Of a stretch of DNA of 25,049 bases, positions 1 to 7,207 are shown in pieces. The stretch is from Andeanibacterium sp035497315 (GTDB taxonomy: Bacteria; Pseudomonadota; Alphaproteobacteria; Sphingomonadales; Sphingomonadaceae), in contig DATJDU010000076.1 in NCBI GenBank assembly GCA_035497315.1, positions 1-25,049 of the forward strand. Reading direction: 5' to 3'. The position numbers and the translations under genes were made by a program. Within the stretch, counting starts at the first letter, position 1, and each line of letters begins with the position of its first letter. The notes under the pieces were generated by a model that made no database searches, was not told where the DNA came from, and was given only the letters and a program-made list of their open reading frames with translations.

Positions 1-300
1 ATCATAGAAATAGTGCTGACCGCAGGGTTCCTGATCGTGATTCTCGGTGCGACCTCCAAAGCGGCGCCTGCCGGTTTCGGCGGGCTTGCCATTGGCCTTG
101 CGCTGACGCTGATCCACCTGATTTCGATTCCGGTGACCAACACTTCGGTCAATCCCGCCCGTTCCACCGGGGCCGCCCTGTTCGCGGAGACTGCGGCGAT
201 GGGCCAGCTCTGGCTGTTCTGGGTCGCTCCGCTGGTCGGCGGCGCGCTGGGCGCGCTCATCTGGCGCTATCTGCTGGCGTCCGAAGCCACCGAAGGATGA
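1..300 (+). CDS. aqpZ: Aquaporin (AqpZ-like), 3' part only
   Basis: This is the C-terminal part of a MIP-family water channel of the inner membrane; its 5' end lies outside the window. The reading frame is open from base 1 to the TGA at 298-300, giving 99 visible residues. The decisive motif is the second NPA box in the form NPARSTGAALF, where the Arg after NPA is the selectivity-filter arginine of aquaporins. It is followed by a last membrane helix (LWLFWVAPLVGGALGALIW) and a short acidic tail. The TSVNPARS context fits AqpZ-type water channels better than glycerol facilitators, which usually carry NPARD. The gene converges on ybaB, with a G/C hairpin between them. Family assignment is secure; the symbol rests on the C-terminus alone. 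Confidence 0.9.
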   Translation: MIEIVLTAGFLIVILGATSKAAPAGFGGLAIGLALTLIHLISIPVTNTSVNPARSTGAALFAETAAMGQLWLFWVAPLVGGALGALIWRYLLASEATEG

Positions 301-307
301 TCGCGGC

Positions 308-334
308 ACCGCCCGGCCCCATGTGCCGGGCGGT
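308..334. terminator. Hairpin between convergent aqpZ and ybaB
   Basis: A perfect 9-bp inverted repeat ACCGCCCGG / CCGGGCGGT with a 9-base spacer lies between two converging stop codons. Only a short T-rich stretch (ccgttt) follows on the plus strand, so it is a weak or factor-assisted terminator candidate serving both directions. Confidence 0.55.
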
Positions 335-345
335 CCGTTTCAGCC

Positions 346-687
346 TCAGCCCATGCCGGGCAGGTTGAAGCCCGGCGGCAGGCCCATGCCGCCCTGGATT
401 TTCTGCATCTCCGCATTGGCGGCCTGATCGGCCTTGGCGCGGGCATCGTTGAATGCCGCGGTGACAAGGTCTTCCAGCATCTGCTTGTCTTCGAGCACCA
501 TCAGGCTGTCATCGATCGAGACGCCCAGGATGCGGCCCTTGGCCGTGCAGCGGATCTTCACCAGCCCGCCGCCAGACATGCCTTCCACCTCGATATTGTC
601 GAGCGTGACCTGGGCATCGTTCATCTGCTTCTGGATCGTCTCGGCCGCCTGCTGCGCGGCCTTGATCATTTCTTCCATGGATTTCAT
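346..687 (-). CDS. YbaB/EbfC family nucleoid-associated protein
   Basis: A small DNA-binding protein of 113 residues, the usual size for YbaB/EbfC proteins, which form dimers that bind DNA and are nucleoid-associated. The sequence shows the N-terminal helix (EEMIKAAQQAAETIQKQM), the central GGGLVKIRCTAKGRILGVSID strand region and the C-terminal helix (LVTAAFNDARAKADQAANAEMQKI). It ends in the Gly/Pro/Met-rich tail common in this family. The start is the ATG at 687, with cagagg as a ribosome binding site nearby; a second Met three residues later is possible. It follows dnaX by 30 bp on the same strand, the conserved dnaX-ybaB arrangement, so co-transcription is likely. Confidence 0.95.
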   Translation of the reverse strand: MKSMEEMIKAAQQAAETIQKQMNDAQVTLDNIEVEGMSGGGLVKIRCTAKGRILGVSIDDSLMVLEDKQMLEDLVTAAFNDARAKADQAANAEMQKIQGGMGLPPGFNLPGMG

Positions 688-717
688 TGTATTACCTCTG
701 AATGTTGAAATTCAGCC

Positions 718-2541
718 TTAGCGGCCCCATTTGCGCTGGCCAGCGGCAGCCGGGGCCTCTTCCTCCACCAGTTCGGCGTCCGGAAAGATCTCCCGGGCGA
801 GCTTGACCAGCGGGATCGCGTGGACCCGGCGCTCATCCTCGGCCTTGATGGCTGCATCCGCCTCAACCAGCGTGGCCGCCCCGCCTTCGGCGACCCGTTC
901 CACTTCCCAACGCTCGCCAGTGACCTTCAGAAATGCGTCGCGCAATTCGGCGGACAGGTCATCCTTGAACGGAGGGGCCAGCGAATAGACGAGCCTGCCG
1001 GGAGCAAGCTCCACCACCCGTGCCTGCAGCTTCATCTTGTTGGACAGGGTCAGGTGCCCCGGAAGGCCCGAATGCTCCACCCGTTCGACCAATTCCGCCC
1101 AATTCACCGCCGGAACCACAGCATGCGCCTGAGGGGCCCCTTCGCCCCCCTGCCCGCCCGACGGTGCCGCCGGAGCGCCCGCAAATGCGCCGCTCGCCGC
1201 CATGTCTTCCAGCTTTTTCGCCAGAGTGCCCGGATCGGGCATGTCGGCTGCGTGCATCACGCGCAGCAGCGCCATCTGCGCCGCCACCAGCGGATCGGGC
1301 GCCTGGCGCACTTCGTCATGGCCCTTGAGCAGCAATTGCCACAGGCGATGCAACTGGCCGGGGCTGAGCTTTTCGGCCCATTCCTCGATCAGCGCGCGTT
1401 CTTCCGCCGTGGGGGCTTCGGCCCCGTTCCGGCCGATCTGCGCCACAGTGATGCGATGGCAGATATCCATCAGCGAACGCATCAGGGCGAGCGGTTCGAC
1501 CCCCAGCGAATATTGATTGTCCACCAGCGCCAGCAGGCCCTGCGGATCGCCGTTGAGCAGGGCGGCGAACAGATTTCGCAGCGCGCTGCGGTCCGCCAGG
1601 CCCAGCATATCGCGCACCCGCTCGGCAGTGACGTTGCCGCCGCCTTCGAGATCGGCATGGGCAATTGCCTGATCGAGAATCGAAAGCCCGTCGCGCACCG
1701 AACCTTCGGCGGCGGCGGCAACCATGGCCAGCGCATCTGCTTCCGCTTCCACGCCTTCCTTGGCGCAGATTCCGGCGAAATGTTCCTGCAACAGGGGTGT
1801 CGAGATGCGCCGCAGGTCGAAACGTTGGCAGCGGGACAGGACAGTGACCGGCAGCTTGTCCACTTCGGTGGTGGCGAACAGGAATTTCACATGTGCCGGC
1901 GGCTCCTCAAGTGTCTTCAGCAAGGCATTGAAAGCATTGCGAGACAGCATGTGAACTTCGTCGATGATATAGATCTTGTAGCGCGCCGACACGGCGGCAT
2001 AGCGCACCGCCTCGATGATCTCGCGCACATCGTCCACGCCGGTATGGCTGGCAGCGTCCATCTCGATCACGTCGATATGGCGGCCCTCGGCAATGGCCAC
2101 GCAGGGTTCGCATTTGCCGCAAGGATCGATAGTCGGCCCGCCCTGCCCGTCAGGCCCCACGCAATTAAGCGCCTTGGCGATGAGGCGCGCGGTGGAAGTC
2201 TTGCCCACCCCGCGCACGCCGGTCATCAGGAAGGCATGGGCCAGCCGGTCGCGCGCGATGGCATTGGCCAGGGTCTTCACCATCGCATCCTGGCCGATCA
2301 GTTCGGCAAAGGTCTGCGGGCGATATTTGCGGGCCAGCACGCGATAGGGCTGCGCGGCGGCAGGTTTGGGCGCCGCTGGGGGTACAATGGGGGAAGCGGC
2401 GGCCGCAGCAGCAAGCGGCGCGGGCTTTTCCGTCCCGGATTCTACCGGCCCGCCAAACAGCGCCGATTGCCCTGCAGCCTCAAGCTCCGCAGCGCTCGGC
2501 TGCGTCTCTTCTTCGCCATCGATGTGGGGTGAATCGGCCAT
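718..2541 (-). CDS. dnaX: DNA polymerase III subunit gamma/tau
   Basis: The clamp-loader ATPase of the replisome, 607 residues from the ATG at 2541. The AAA+ part begins with RKYRPQTFAELIGQD, followed by the Walker A GVRGVGKTSTARL, a zinc-binding cysteine set around CGKCEPC, the Walker B region YIIDEVHML and the sensor segment LLKTLEEPPAHVKFLFATTE. The C-terminal third is Ala/Pro-rich and then forms a tau-type domain. The frame stays open upstream to 2763, but that extension reads through the SRP RNA, so MADSPHIDG at 2541 is the sensible start. I do not see an obvious A-rich slippery site for gamma production, so a full-length tau-like product is expected. The gene lies about 40 bp downstream of the SRP RNA and 30 bp upstream of ybaB. 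Confidence 0.97.
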   Translation of the reverse strand: MADSPHIDGEEETQPSAAELEAAGQSALFGGPVESGTEKPAPLAAAAAASPIVPPAAPKPAAAQPYRVLARKYRPQTFAELIGQDAMVKTLANAIARDRLAHAFLMTGVRGVGKTSTARLIAKALNCVGPDGQGGPTIDPCGKCEPCVAIAEGRHIDVIEMDAASHTGVDDVREIIEAVRYAAVSARYKIYIIDEVHMLSRNAFNALLKTLEEPPAHVKFLFATTEVDKLPVTVLSRCQRFDLRRISTPLLQEHFAGICAKEGVEAEADALAMVAAAAEGSVRDGLSILDQAIAHADLEGGGNVTAERVRDMLGLADRSALRNLFAALLNGDPQGLLALVDNQYSLGVEPLALMRSLMDICHRITVAQIGRNGAEAPTAEERALIEEWAEKLSPGQLHRLWQLLLKGHDEVRQAPDPLVAAQMALLRVMHAADMPDPGTLAKKLEDMAASGAFAGAPAAPSGGQGGEGAPQAHAVVPAVNWAELVERVEHSGLPGHLTLSNKMKLQARVVELAPGRLVYSLAPPFKDDLSAELRDAFLKVTGERWEVERVAEGGAATLVEADAAIKAEDERRVHAIPLVKLAREIFPDAELVEEEAPAAAGQRKWGR

Positions 2542-2582
2542 GGGCCCTAGGTAGGGGGTCGGCGCCGAATTGTCAGTGATAA

Positions 2583-2672
2583 AAGGAGCCGGCCGACCCG
2601 CCGCTGACCGTTGTGGCTGCTTCCTTCCGGACCTGACCAGGTTGGCGGACGCAAACGCCCGACCGACTCCCG
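2583..2672 (-). ncRNA. ffs: Signal recognition particle 4.5S RNA (small SRP RNA)
   Basis: The minus strand carries the invariant SRP domain IV core: CAGGTCAGGTCCGGAAGG followed by AAGCAGCC (around 2612-2640). This binds Ffh and delivers membrane proteins co-translationally. The outer ends pair in a 10-bp helix: GGAGTCGGTC (complement of 2661-2670) with GGCCGGCTCC (complement of 2585-2594), including G-U pairs. That fixes the ends to within a few bases and gives a roughly 90-nt RNA of the short proteobacterial type. Four T residues follow the closing helix on the transcribed strand, so the RNA's own stem can act as its terminator. Its location upstream of dnaX is a recurrent alphaproteobacterial arrangement. 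Confidence 0.93.
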
Positions 2673-2678
2673 GGCGGG

Positions 2679-2707
2679 CATATGGCGAGGGATTCGCGAA
2701 ATTGCAA
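2679..2707 (-). promoter_or_regulatory. Probable sigma-70 promoter of the SRP RNA
   Basis: On the minus strand TTGCAA (2702-2707) and CATATG (2679-2684) are separated by exactly 17 bases. Transcription would start about seven bases later, near 2672, where the SRP helix begins. The agreement between predicted start and RNA structure is the main support; the -10 box itself is weak. Confidence 0.55.
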
Positions 2708-2715
2708 CCTGCTAG

Positions 2716-2829
2716 CCCCTCCTCCTCAAGAGGAGGGGGTTGGGGGTGGTGAAACCCCACCACCCTGCTGCGACTAGGCTCGCCAATGGCTCACCAAGTC
2801 TCGCCGTCCCTCCTCTGAAGAGGAGGGAC
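2716..2829. repeat. Cluster of three G/C hairpins (sphingomonad-type intergenic repeat)
   Basis: Three inverted repeats lie side by side between the NDUFS4-like gene and the SRP RNA. The first, 2716-2739, pairs CCTCCTCCTC with GAGGAGG-type sequence around an AA centre. The second, 2744-2765, pairs GGGTGGTG with CACCACCC. The third, 2806-2829, pairs GTCCCTCCTC with GAGGAGGGAC around TGAA. The outer two share the AAGAGGAGGG core. They resemble the dispersed palindromes scattered between genes in sphingomonad chromosomes; genome-wide copies cannot be tested here. They probably also end transcription of the upstream minus-strand operon. Confidence 0.7.
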
Positions 2830-2835
2830 CGGTTC

Positions 2836-3114
2836 CTACCTGAAATTGTCCGCGTAGGCCTGGATCTTCAAAGCGCGGCGCGGAGTGGCGTGGACGCGGG
2901 CAGGAATGCCGTGCTTGGCCGCATAGGCCTGCGCTTCTTCCTGGCTGGGGAACTTCAGCTGCACCTGCTGCTGAGTATCGCCGCTGCCGGCCCAGCCCAT
3001 CAGCGGATCGGGCTTTTTCGCCTCGGCCGGATCGAATTCGAGAATCCACTGGCCAAGCAGTGCCTTGCCGGACTGCATGGCGTTCTTCGGGCGTTGATAG
3101 ATGCGTGCGCTCAT
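2836..3114 (-). CDS. NDUFS4-like complex I accessory protein (ETC complex I subunit region)
   Basis: A 92-residue soluble protein of the family whose mitochondrial member is the 18-kDa NDUFS4 subunit of NADH:ubiquinone oxidoreductase. In alphaproteobacteria it is a small peripheral subunit of complex I. Visible hallmarks are the opening ARIYQRPKNAMQSGKA, the strand W.LEFDP, the segment DPLMGWAGSGDTQQQVQLKF, and the later EEAQAYAAKHG plus the ending YADNFR. All are typical of the single-domain bacterial form. The ATG at 3114 has a gaaagg ribosome binding site. It lies 34 bp after hrpB on the same strand, with no other complex I gene nearby, so it is probably expressed with hrpB rather than with an nuo operon. 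Confidence 0.9.
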   Translation of the reverse strand: MSARIYQRPKNAMQSGKALLGQWILEFDPAEAKKPDPLMGWAGSGDTQQQVQLKFPSQEEAQAYAAKHGIPARVHATPRRALKIQAYADNFR

Positions 3115-3148
3115 GGATTTGAGCCTTTCGTGAAAATCGCGAGTCGAA

Positions 3149-5671
3149 TCAAGAGCCCGTTGAGGCGTTGAAGGCGTTCTTGGTCTTTAGGCTCGGCGCC
3201 TCGGTCCATGGTTCGTCCGGCCAGCGGTGCTTGGGATAGCGGCCTTTCATGTCCTTGACCACATCGCGCCAGCTTCCGCGCCAGAAGGCAGGCAGATCGC
3301 GCGTGGCCTGAACCGGGCGGCCACCGGGGCTGGTAAGCTGGAGCAGCAGTGGCTGGGGCGGCTGGCCGATGGTGGGATGCCGATCGAGCCCGAACAGGGC
3401 CTGCACCCGCACTTCCACGCTGGGGCCGCCATCGGCATCGTAATCGATCGCATGATGCGTGCCCGCCGGGCTGGTCCATTCGCGCGGGGCCAGCCGGTCG
3501 AGCTTCTGGCGCGAATCCCAGTCCAGCCGGTTGAGCAGCGCTTCGACCAGGGCGCCCCTGGGCAGATCGAGATCGCGCCGTTTCTCCAGCAGCGGGGAAA
3601 GCCATTCGCCGGCATCCTCAGCCAGGACTTCGAACGAGAGCGCGGCCAACCCGGCATGGCGAGCACGGCCGATCAGGGTTTTGGGCAGGATATCCGCAAG
3701 GTTTTCCCGAGCCTTATCCACAAGCAGTGCCGCAACGGCCTTGGGGTCCGGCCTGGGATCGGGCCCGCTGGCGAGCGTGATCGCACCCAGCCGCCGTTCC
3801 AGCCGTGCCTCCACCCGGCCTTCCGCCGCGTTCCAGTTGAGCACCGAACGCCGCTCGATCATGCGGGCAAGATCGCGCTCCACCTCTTCGGAAGTGAGCG
3901 GCCAGGCGGCGGTGATCCGCGCGGCCTGCGCCCTGCCCTGTGCATCGCCGATAGCAAGCCACTCCGCCCGGGCCAGCGGCGATGCGGGATCGAGCGTGTA
4001 ACCGCGCCCGCCCGCGCTGATCCAGCTCTCTCCCGAAGCATCGCGGCGGCGGGCGAGATTGTCCGGCAGGGCGCGGGCGAGGAGGACGCCGAGGTCCACA
4101 ACCTCCGCTCGTCCTGAGCCTGTCGAAGGGCGCGCGCCATCGGTCGAGCTTGGGGCGGCGACCTTCGCATGGCCTTCGACAGGCTCAGGCTGAGCGGGTG
4201 CGGTTTTAGTAAGACCAGTCGCCCGTTTCGCCCAGCCATCGGCCAGCTTGCGCGAAACCTCTGCACGGAGCGAACGATCGCCGTTCCAGCGGGACAGGCG
4301 CTGGGCCAGATCTTCGCTCCGCCCACCAAGCCCGCGCTCCTGCAGCAGCAGTGCCAGCCGCGCCGCGCCACGCGCGTCGCCTGCCTGTGCGCCGAACAGC
4401 ACCATGGCTGCAAGCGGCGGCTCCATCGGCAATTGGGCGAGCTTGCGCCCGAAATCGGTAATCCGCCCTTCTCCGTCCAGCGCACCCAGCCCCACCAGCC
4501 GCCCGCGCGCGGCAGAAAGCGCGGCGGCAGGCGGCGGGTCGATCCAGGCCATCGCCGCCGGATCGCCCGCGCCCCATTGCGCAAGCGTCAGCACCAGCGG
4601 GGCGAGGTCCGCCGTCAGCATTTCCGGCGGATCGAAAGCGGGCCGCCCGGCATGGGCCCCTTCCTCCCACAGACGATAGGCGACGCCCGGCCCCTGCCGC
4701 GCCGCGCGGCCCGCACGCTGGGCGGCGGAGGCCTGGCTGGAACGCGTGGTGACGAGATGCGTCACACCTGCAGCAAGGTCGAATTCGGCTCGCCGGGAAA
4801 GGCCGCAATCGACCACCACGGACACGCCATCGAGCGTGAGCGAGGTTTCCGCGATGGAAGTGGCCAGCACGATCCGGCGGCGGCCTTCGCTGTCGCGTTT
4901 TATCGCGACGCGCTGGCCCTGTGGCTCCACCTGTCCGTGCAGTGGCAGGATGGGGACATTGGGAAGCTTTTCTGCCAGCCGCTCGCGCGTCCGCTCGATC
5001 TCGCCCACGCCGGGCAGGAACGCCAGAATATCCCCCTGCTCCTCGCGCCAGGCGGCGAGAATGGCGGAGGTCATGGCATCCTCGATCCGCAGTTCCGGAC
5101 GGGCGCCGCGCCATTCGATCCTCAGCGGATAGGCCTTGCCCTCGCTCTCCACCACCGGCGCATTGTTCAGCAGGTCCGCAAAGCGCGTACCGTCGATGGT
5201 GGCGGACATGACAATCAGGCGCAGATCCTCGCGCAGCACCTGCTGGCTTTCCACTGCCAGGGCGAGGCCAAGATCGCTGTCCAGATGCCGCTCATGCGCT
5301 TCGTCGAACAGCACCGCGGAAACGCCCGAAAGCTCCGGATCGTCGAGAATCTGCGCGACGAAGATCGCCTCCGTCATCACCACGATCCGCGTCTTGCCGG
5401 ACATCTTGCTATCCAGGCGAGTGAGATAGCCGACCGTCTCGCCGGGCTTTTCCCCCAGCAGCTCTGCCATCCGCTCCGCAGCGGCGCGCGCGGCCACGCG
5501 GCGGGGGGAAAGCAGGATCACCTTGCCGGTGCACCATTCCTCCCCCAGCAGCGCCGGGGCGACCGAAGTGGTCTTGCCCGCACCCGGCGGCGCGATCAGC
5601 ACGGCGCAATTGTTTGCGCGCAGGGCGCCGAGAAGCTCCGGCAGAACGGCGTGGATGGGAAGATCGGTCAC
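3149..5671 (-). CDS. hrpB: ATP-dependent helicase HrpB (DEAH family)
   Basis: A DEAH-box helicase of about 840 residues, close to the usual HrpB length. Its cellular role is poorly defined. Motifs in order: Walker A APPGAGKTT, motif II DEAH in VLFDEAHERH, SATIDG, the TSIAETSLTLDGV segment, and motif VI QRAGRAARQGPG, where the more usual GRAGR reads GRAAR. The HrpB-specific C-terminal domain follows, ending in PKHRWPDEPW. I chose the GTG at 5671 because VTDLPIHAVLPELL matches the start of the family; an ATG at 5707 is possible, and the frame stays open to 5857 inside the preceding gene. Residues about 492-523 are encoded by an inverted pair of dispersed repeats (listed separately) and look like an inserted linker. 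Confidence 0.93.
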   Translation of the reverse strand: MTDLPIHAVLPELLGALRANNCAVLIAPPGAGKTTSVAPALLGEEWCTGKVILLSPRRVAARAAAERMAELLGEKPGETVGYLTRLDSKMSGKTRIVVMTEAIFVAQILDDPELSGVSAVLFDEAHERHLDSDLGLALAVESQQVLREDLRLIVMSATIDGTRFADLLNNAPVVESEGKAYPLRIEWRGARPELRIEDAMTSAILAAWREEQGDILAFLPGVGEIERTRERLAEKLPNVPILPLHGQVEPQGQRVAIKRDSEGRRRIVLATSIAETSLTLDGVSVVVDCGLSRRAEFDLAAGVTHLVTTRSSQASAAQRAGRAARQGPGVAYRLWEEGAHAGRPAFDPPEMLTADLAPLVLTLAQWGAGDPAAMAWIDPPPAAALSAARGRLVGLGALDGEGRITDFGRKLAQLPMEPPLAAMVLFGAQAGDARGAARLALLLQERGLGGRSEDLAQRLSRWNGDRSLRAEVSRKLADGWAKRATGLTKTAPAQPEPVEGHAKVAAPSSTDGARPSTGSGRAEVVDLGVLLARALPDNLARRRDASGESWISAGGRGYTLDPASPLARAEWLAIGDAQGRAQAARITAAWPLTSEEVERDLARMIERRSVLNWNAAEGRVEARLERRLGAITLASGPDPRPDPKAVAALLVDKARENLADILPKTLIGRARHAGLAALSFEVLAEDAGEWLSPLLEKRRDLDLPRGALVEALLNRLDWDSRQKLDRLAPREWTSPAGTHHAIDYDADGGPSVEVRVQALFGLDRHPTIGQPPQPLLLQLTSPGGRPVQATRDLPAFWRGSWRDVVKDMKGRYPKHRWPDEPWTEAPSLKTKNAFNASTGS
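4105..4198. repeat. Inverted pair of dispersed repeats inside hrpB
   Basis: Two 26-base units face each other: 4105-4130 and 4173-4198. Read in the same orientation both contain CCTTCGACAGGCTCAGG, then ACG or CTG, then AGCGG. They flank 42 bases. This is the palindromic CTTCGACAGGCTCAGG family found as intergenic repeats in sphingomonads and some other Proteobacteria. Here it lies within the coding frame of hrpB, which stays open and gains the peptides PEPVEG and RPSTGSGRAE. Confidence 0.85.
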
Positions 5672-5756
5672 ATCGTGCCCATACCGCCATGCCGGGCGGA
5701 AGTGCATCAAGTTTATCGCCTGTCGCCCCGAACTTGTGCTGGGGAACAGCGGAGGG

Positions 5757-6767
5757 TCAATACCCCCGCGAAACCGCGAATTGTGCCGCTTCCACCATCG
5801 CCTCGCGCGCCTTGGTGGCAGGGAAGATAGACAGCGCATCGATCGCGCGTTCGGCAAAATGGCGAGCCCGTTCGCGAGTGGCTTTCACCGCGTCGTGCCG
5901 CTGGATCAGTTCCACCGCATGGGCGAGGTCTGCATCGGAAACCCGGTGCCCGGCAATCGCCGCGCGCCAGAAGAGGCGTTCTTCCTCGGTCCCGCGCGCA
6001 TAGGCCAGGATCACCGGCAGGGTCATCTTGCCTTCGCGGAAATCGTCGCCCCGGTCCTTGCCCATTTCCGCGGCATCGGCTTCGTAATCCAGCGCATCGT
6101 CCACCAGCTGGAAGGCAATGCCCAGATTACGGCCATAATCGTCCAGCGCCTGCTCCTCCGCCTCGCTGCGCTCCGCCACCACGGCGGCAATGCGGCTGGC
6201 GGCGGCGAAAAGCGCGGCCGTCTTGGAGCTGATGATCGAGAGATAGCGTTCCTCGCTCGTCTCGATCTGGCGCTGGGCCGTCAGCTGATCCACTTCGCCT
6301 TCGGAAATAACCGAGGACGCATTGGAGAGGATTTTCAGCACTTTAAGGCTGCCATCTTCCACCATCAGCTCGAAAGAGCGGGTGAAGAGAAAATCGCCCA
6401 CCAGCACAGTGGCCGGATTGCCGAAGATGATGTTGGCGGCCGCCTTGCCTCGCCGCATATCCGACCCATCGACCACATCGTCATGCAGCAAAGTGGCGGT
6501 GTGGATAAATTCCACTGCGGCAGCCAGCTTGTGATGGCGAGTACCCTGATAGCCGATCAGCTCTGCCCCGGCGAGAGTAAGCATGGGGCGCATCCGCTTG
6601 CCGCCGCCGGAAATGAGATGCCCGGCCAGCGCCGGAATCAGCGGAATTTCGCTCTGCATCCGATCAAGGATCACCGCGTTGACGGCATTCATGGCCGTAG
6701 CGGTGAGGGACAGGATCGGAGCCAGCGACGGCTCCTTGCGGGGAAGCTGAATAACCTCTGCGCTCAT
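5757..6767 (-). CDS. Long-chain polyprenyl diphosphate synthase (octaprenyl/decaprenyl type)
   Basis: A trans-isoprenyl diphosphate synthase of 336 residues that adds isopentenyl units to an allylic diphosphate to make the ubiquinone side chain. Both aspartate-rich motifs are present: the first as LLHDDVVDGSDMRRGK and the second as LVDDALDYEAD. The GGGKRMRP substrate-binding segment lies near residue 50. Small residues before the first motif fit a long-chain product, but the exact chain length (C40 versus C50) cannot be read with confidence. The start is the ATG at 6767, with no strong ribosome binding site. It is the first gene of the minus-strand run that continues into hrpB, and it diverges from chorismate mutase across about 100 bp. 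Confidence 0.93.
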   Translation of the reverse strand: MSAEVIQLPRKEPSLAPILSLTATAMNAVNAVILDRMQSEIPLIPALAGHLISGGGKRMRPMLTLAGAELIGYQGTRHHKLAAAVEFIHTATLLHDDVVDGSDMRRGKAAANIIFGNPATVLVGDFLFTRSFELMVEDGSLKVLKILSNASSVISEGEVDQLTAQRQIETSEERYLSIISSKTAALFAAASRIAAVVAERSEAEEQALDDYGRNLGIAFQLVDDALDYEADAAEMGKDRGDDFREGKMTLPVILAYARGTEEERLFWRAAIAGHRVSDADLAHAVELIQRHDAVKATRERARHFAERAIDALSIFPATKAREAMVEAAQFAVSRGY

Positions 6768-6866
6768 GCGAGGTGCCCATGGAAGCTGACAGGCCGCTTG
6801 GCAAGCGTGGAATGTGTGCTAGGCACCATCGCCATGGCCAGCCAATCGTCCCAATCAGCGACAGTG

Positions 6867-7166
6867 ATGAGCAACGAAACCGTACCTGATCCCACCCTCG
6901 CCAGTTTCCGCAAGAGCATCGACAATATCGATGCCGCGCTGATTCACATGCTGGCAGAGCGTTTTCGCATCACCAAGGCGGTGGGCGAATACAAGGCGAC
7001 CTCCAACCTGCCCGCCAGCGATCCCGGCCGCGAAGAGCGCCAGATCGCCCGCCTGCGCGCATTGGCGACGGCAGCCGATCTCGATCCGGAATTCAGCGAG
7101 AAATTCATCCGCTTCGTGATCGATGAAGTGATCCGCCACCACATCCAGGCAAAGAACGGGAAGTAA
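6867..7166 (+). CDS. Chorismate mutase, AroQ class
   Basis: A single-domain chorismate mutase of 99 residues that converts chorismate to prephenate for phenylalanine and tyrosine synthesis. The AroQ helical pattern is clear: LASFRKSIDNIDAALIHMLAERFRITKAVGEYKA carries the first-helix Arg, the catalytic-site Arg and the Lys of the GEYKA segment. This is followed by DPGREERQIARLR and the C-terminal helix FIRFVIDEVIRHH. The chosen ATG at 6867 (MSNETVPDP) begins just before the domain, as in related short proteins. An in-frame ATG at 6834 would add 11 residues of low complexity. No other aromatic pathway gene is adjacent. Confidence 0.92.
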   Translation: MSNETVPDPTLASFRKSIDNIDAALIHMLAERFRITKAVGEYKATSNLPASDPGREERQIARLRALATAADLDPEFSEKFIRFVIDEVIRHHIQAKNGK

Positions 7167-7179
7167 GTTTCGCTCCATA

Positions 7180-7198
7180 CCCGCTCGGGCTGAGCGGG
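7180..7198. terminator. Hairpin between convergent chorismate mutase and kinase genes
   Basis: CCCGCTC and GAGCGGG form a perfect 7-bp stem with a 5-base loop, midway between two converging stop codons. No T tract follows on either side, so it is a plausible but weak shared terminator. Confidence 0.5.
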
Positions 7199-7207
7199 CG
7201 TTGAGCC

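Noticed and set aside
820..2532. Long open frame on the plus strand opposite dnaX
   Set aside because: Its translation is His/Arg/Gln-rich without any family motif, and the minus-strand frame encodes a full DnaX. This is a GC-rich antisense shadow.
5726..5744. Possible copy of a CCCCGGACTTG-type dispersed palindrome
   Set aside because: Only the CCCC/GGGG ends pair well; the centre is too degenerate to call it with confidence.
4169..5830. Long open frame on the plus strand opposite hrpB
   Set aside because: Arg/His/Pro-rich composition, no motif, and fully explained by the helicase on the other strand.
5708..5857. N-terminal extension of HrpB
   Set aside because: It overlaps the end of the polyprenyl synthase gene and crosses a repeat-like sequence (CCCCGAACTTG...GGGG); the family begins at the chosen start.
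5523..6866. Upstream extension of chorismate mutase through the polyprenyl synthase region
   Set aside because: The frame is open by chance on the opposite strand. The AroQ domain starts right after 6867 and the extra sequence has no domain.
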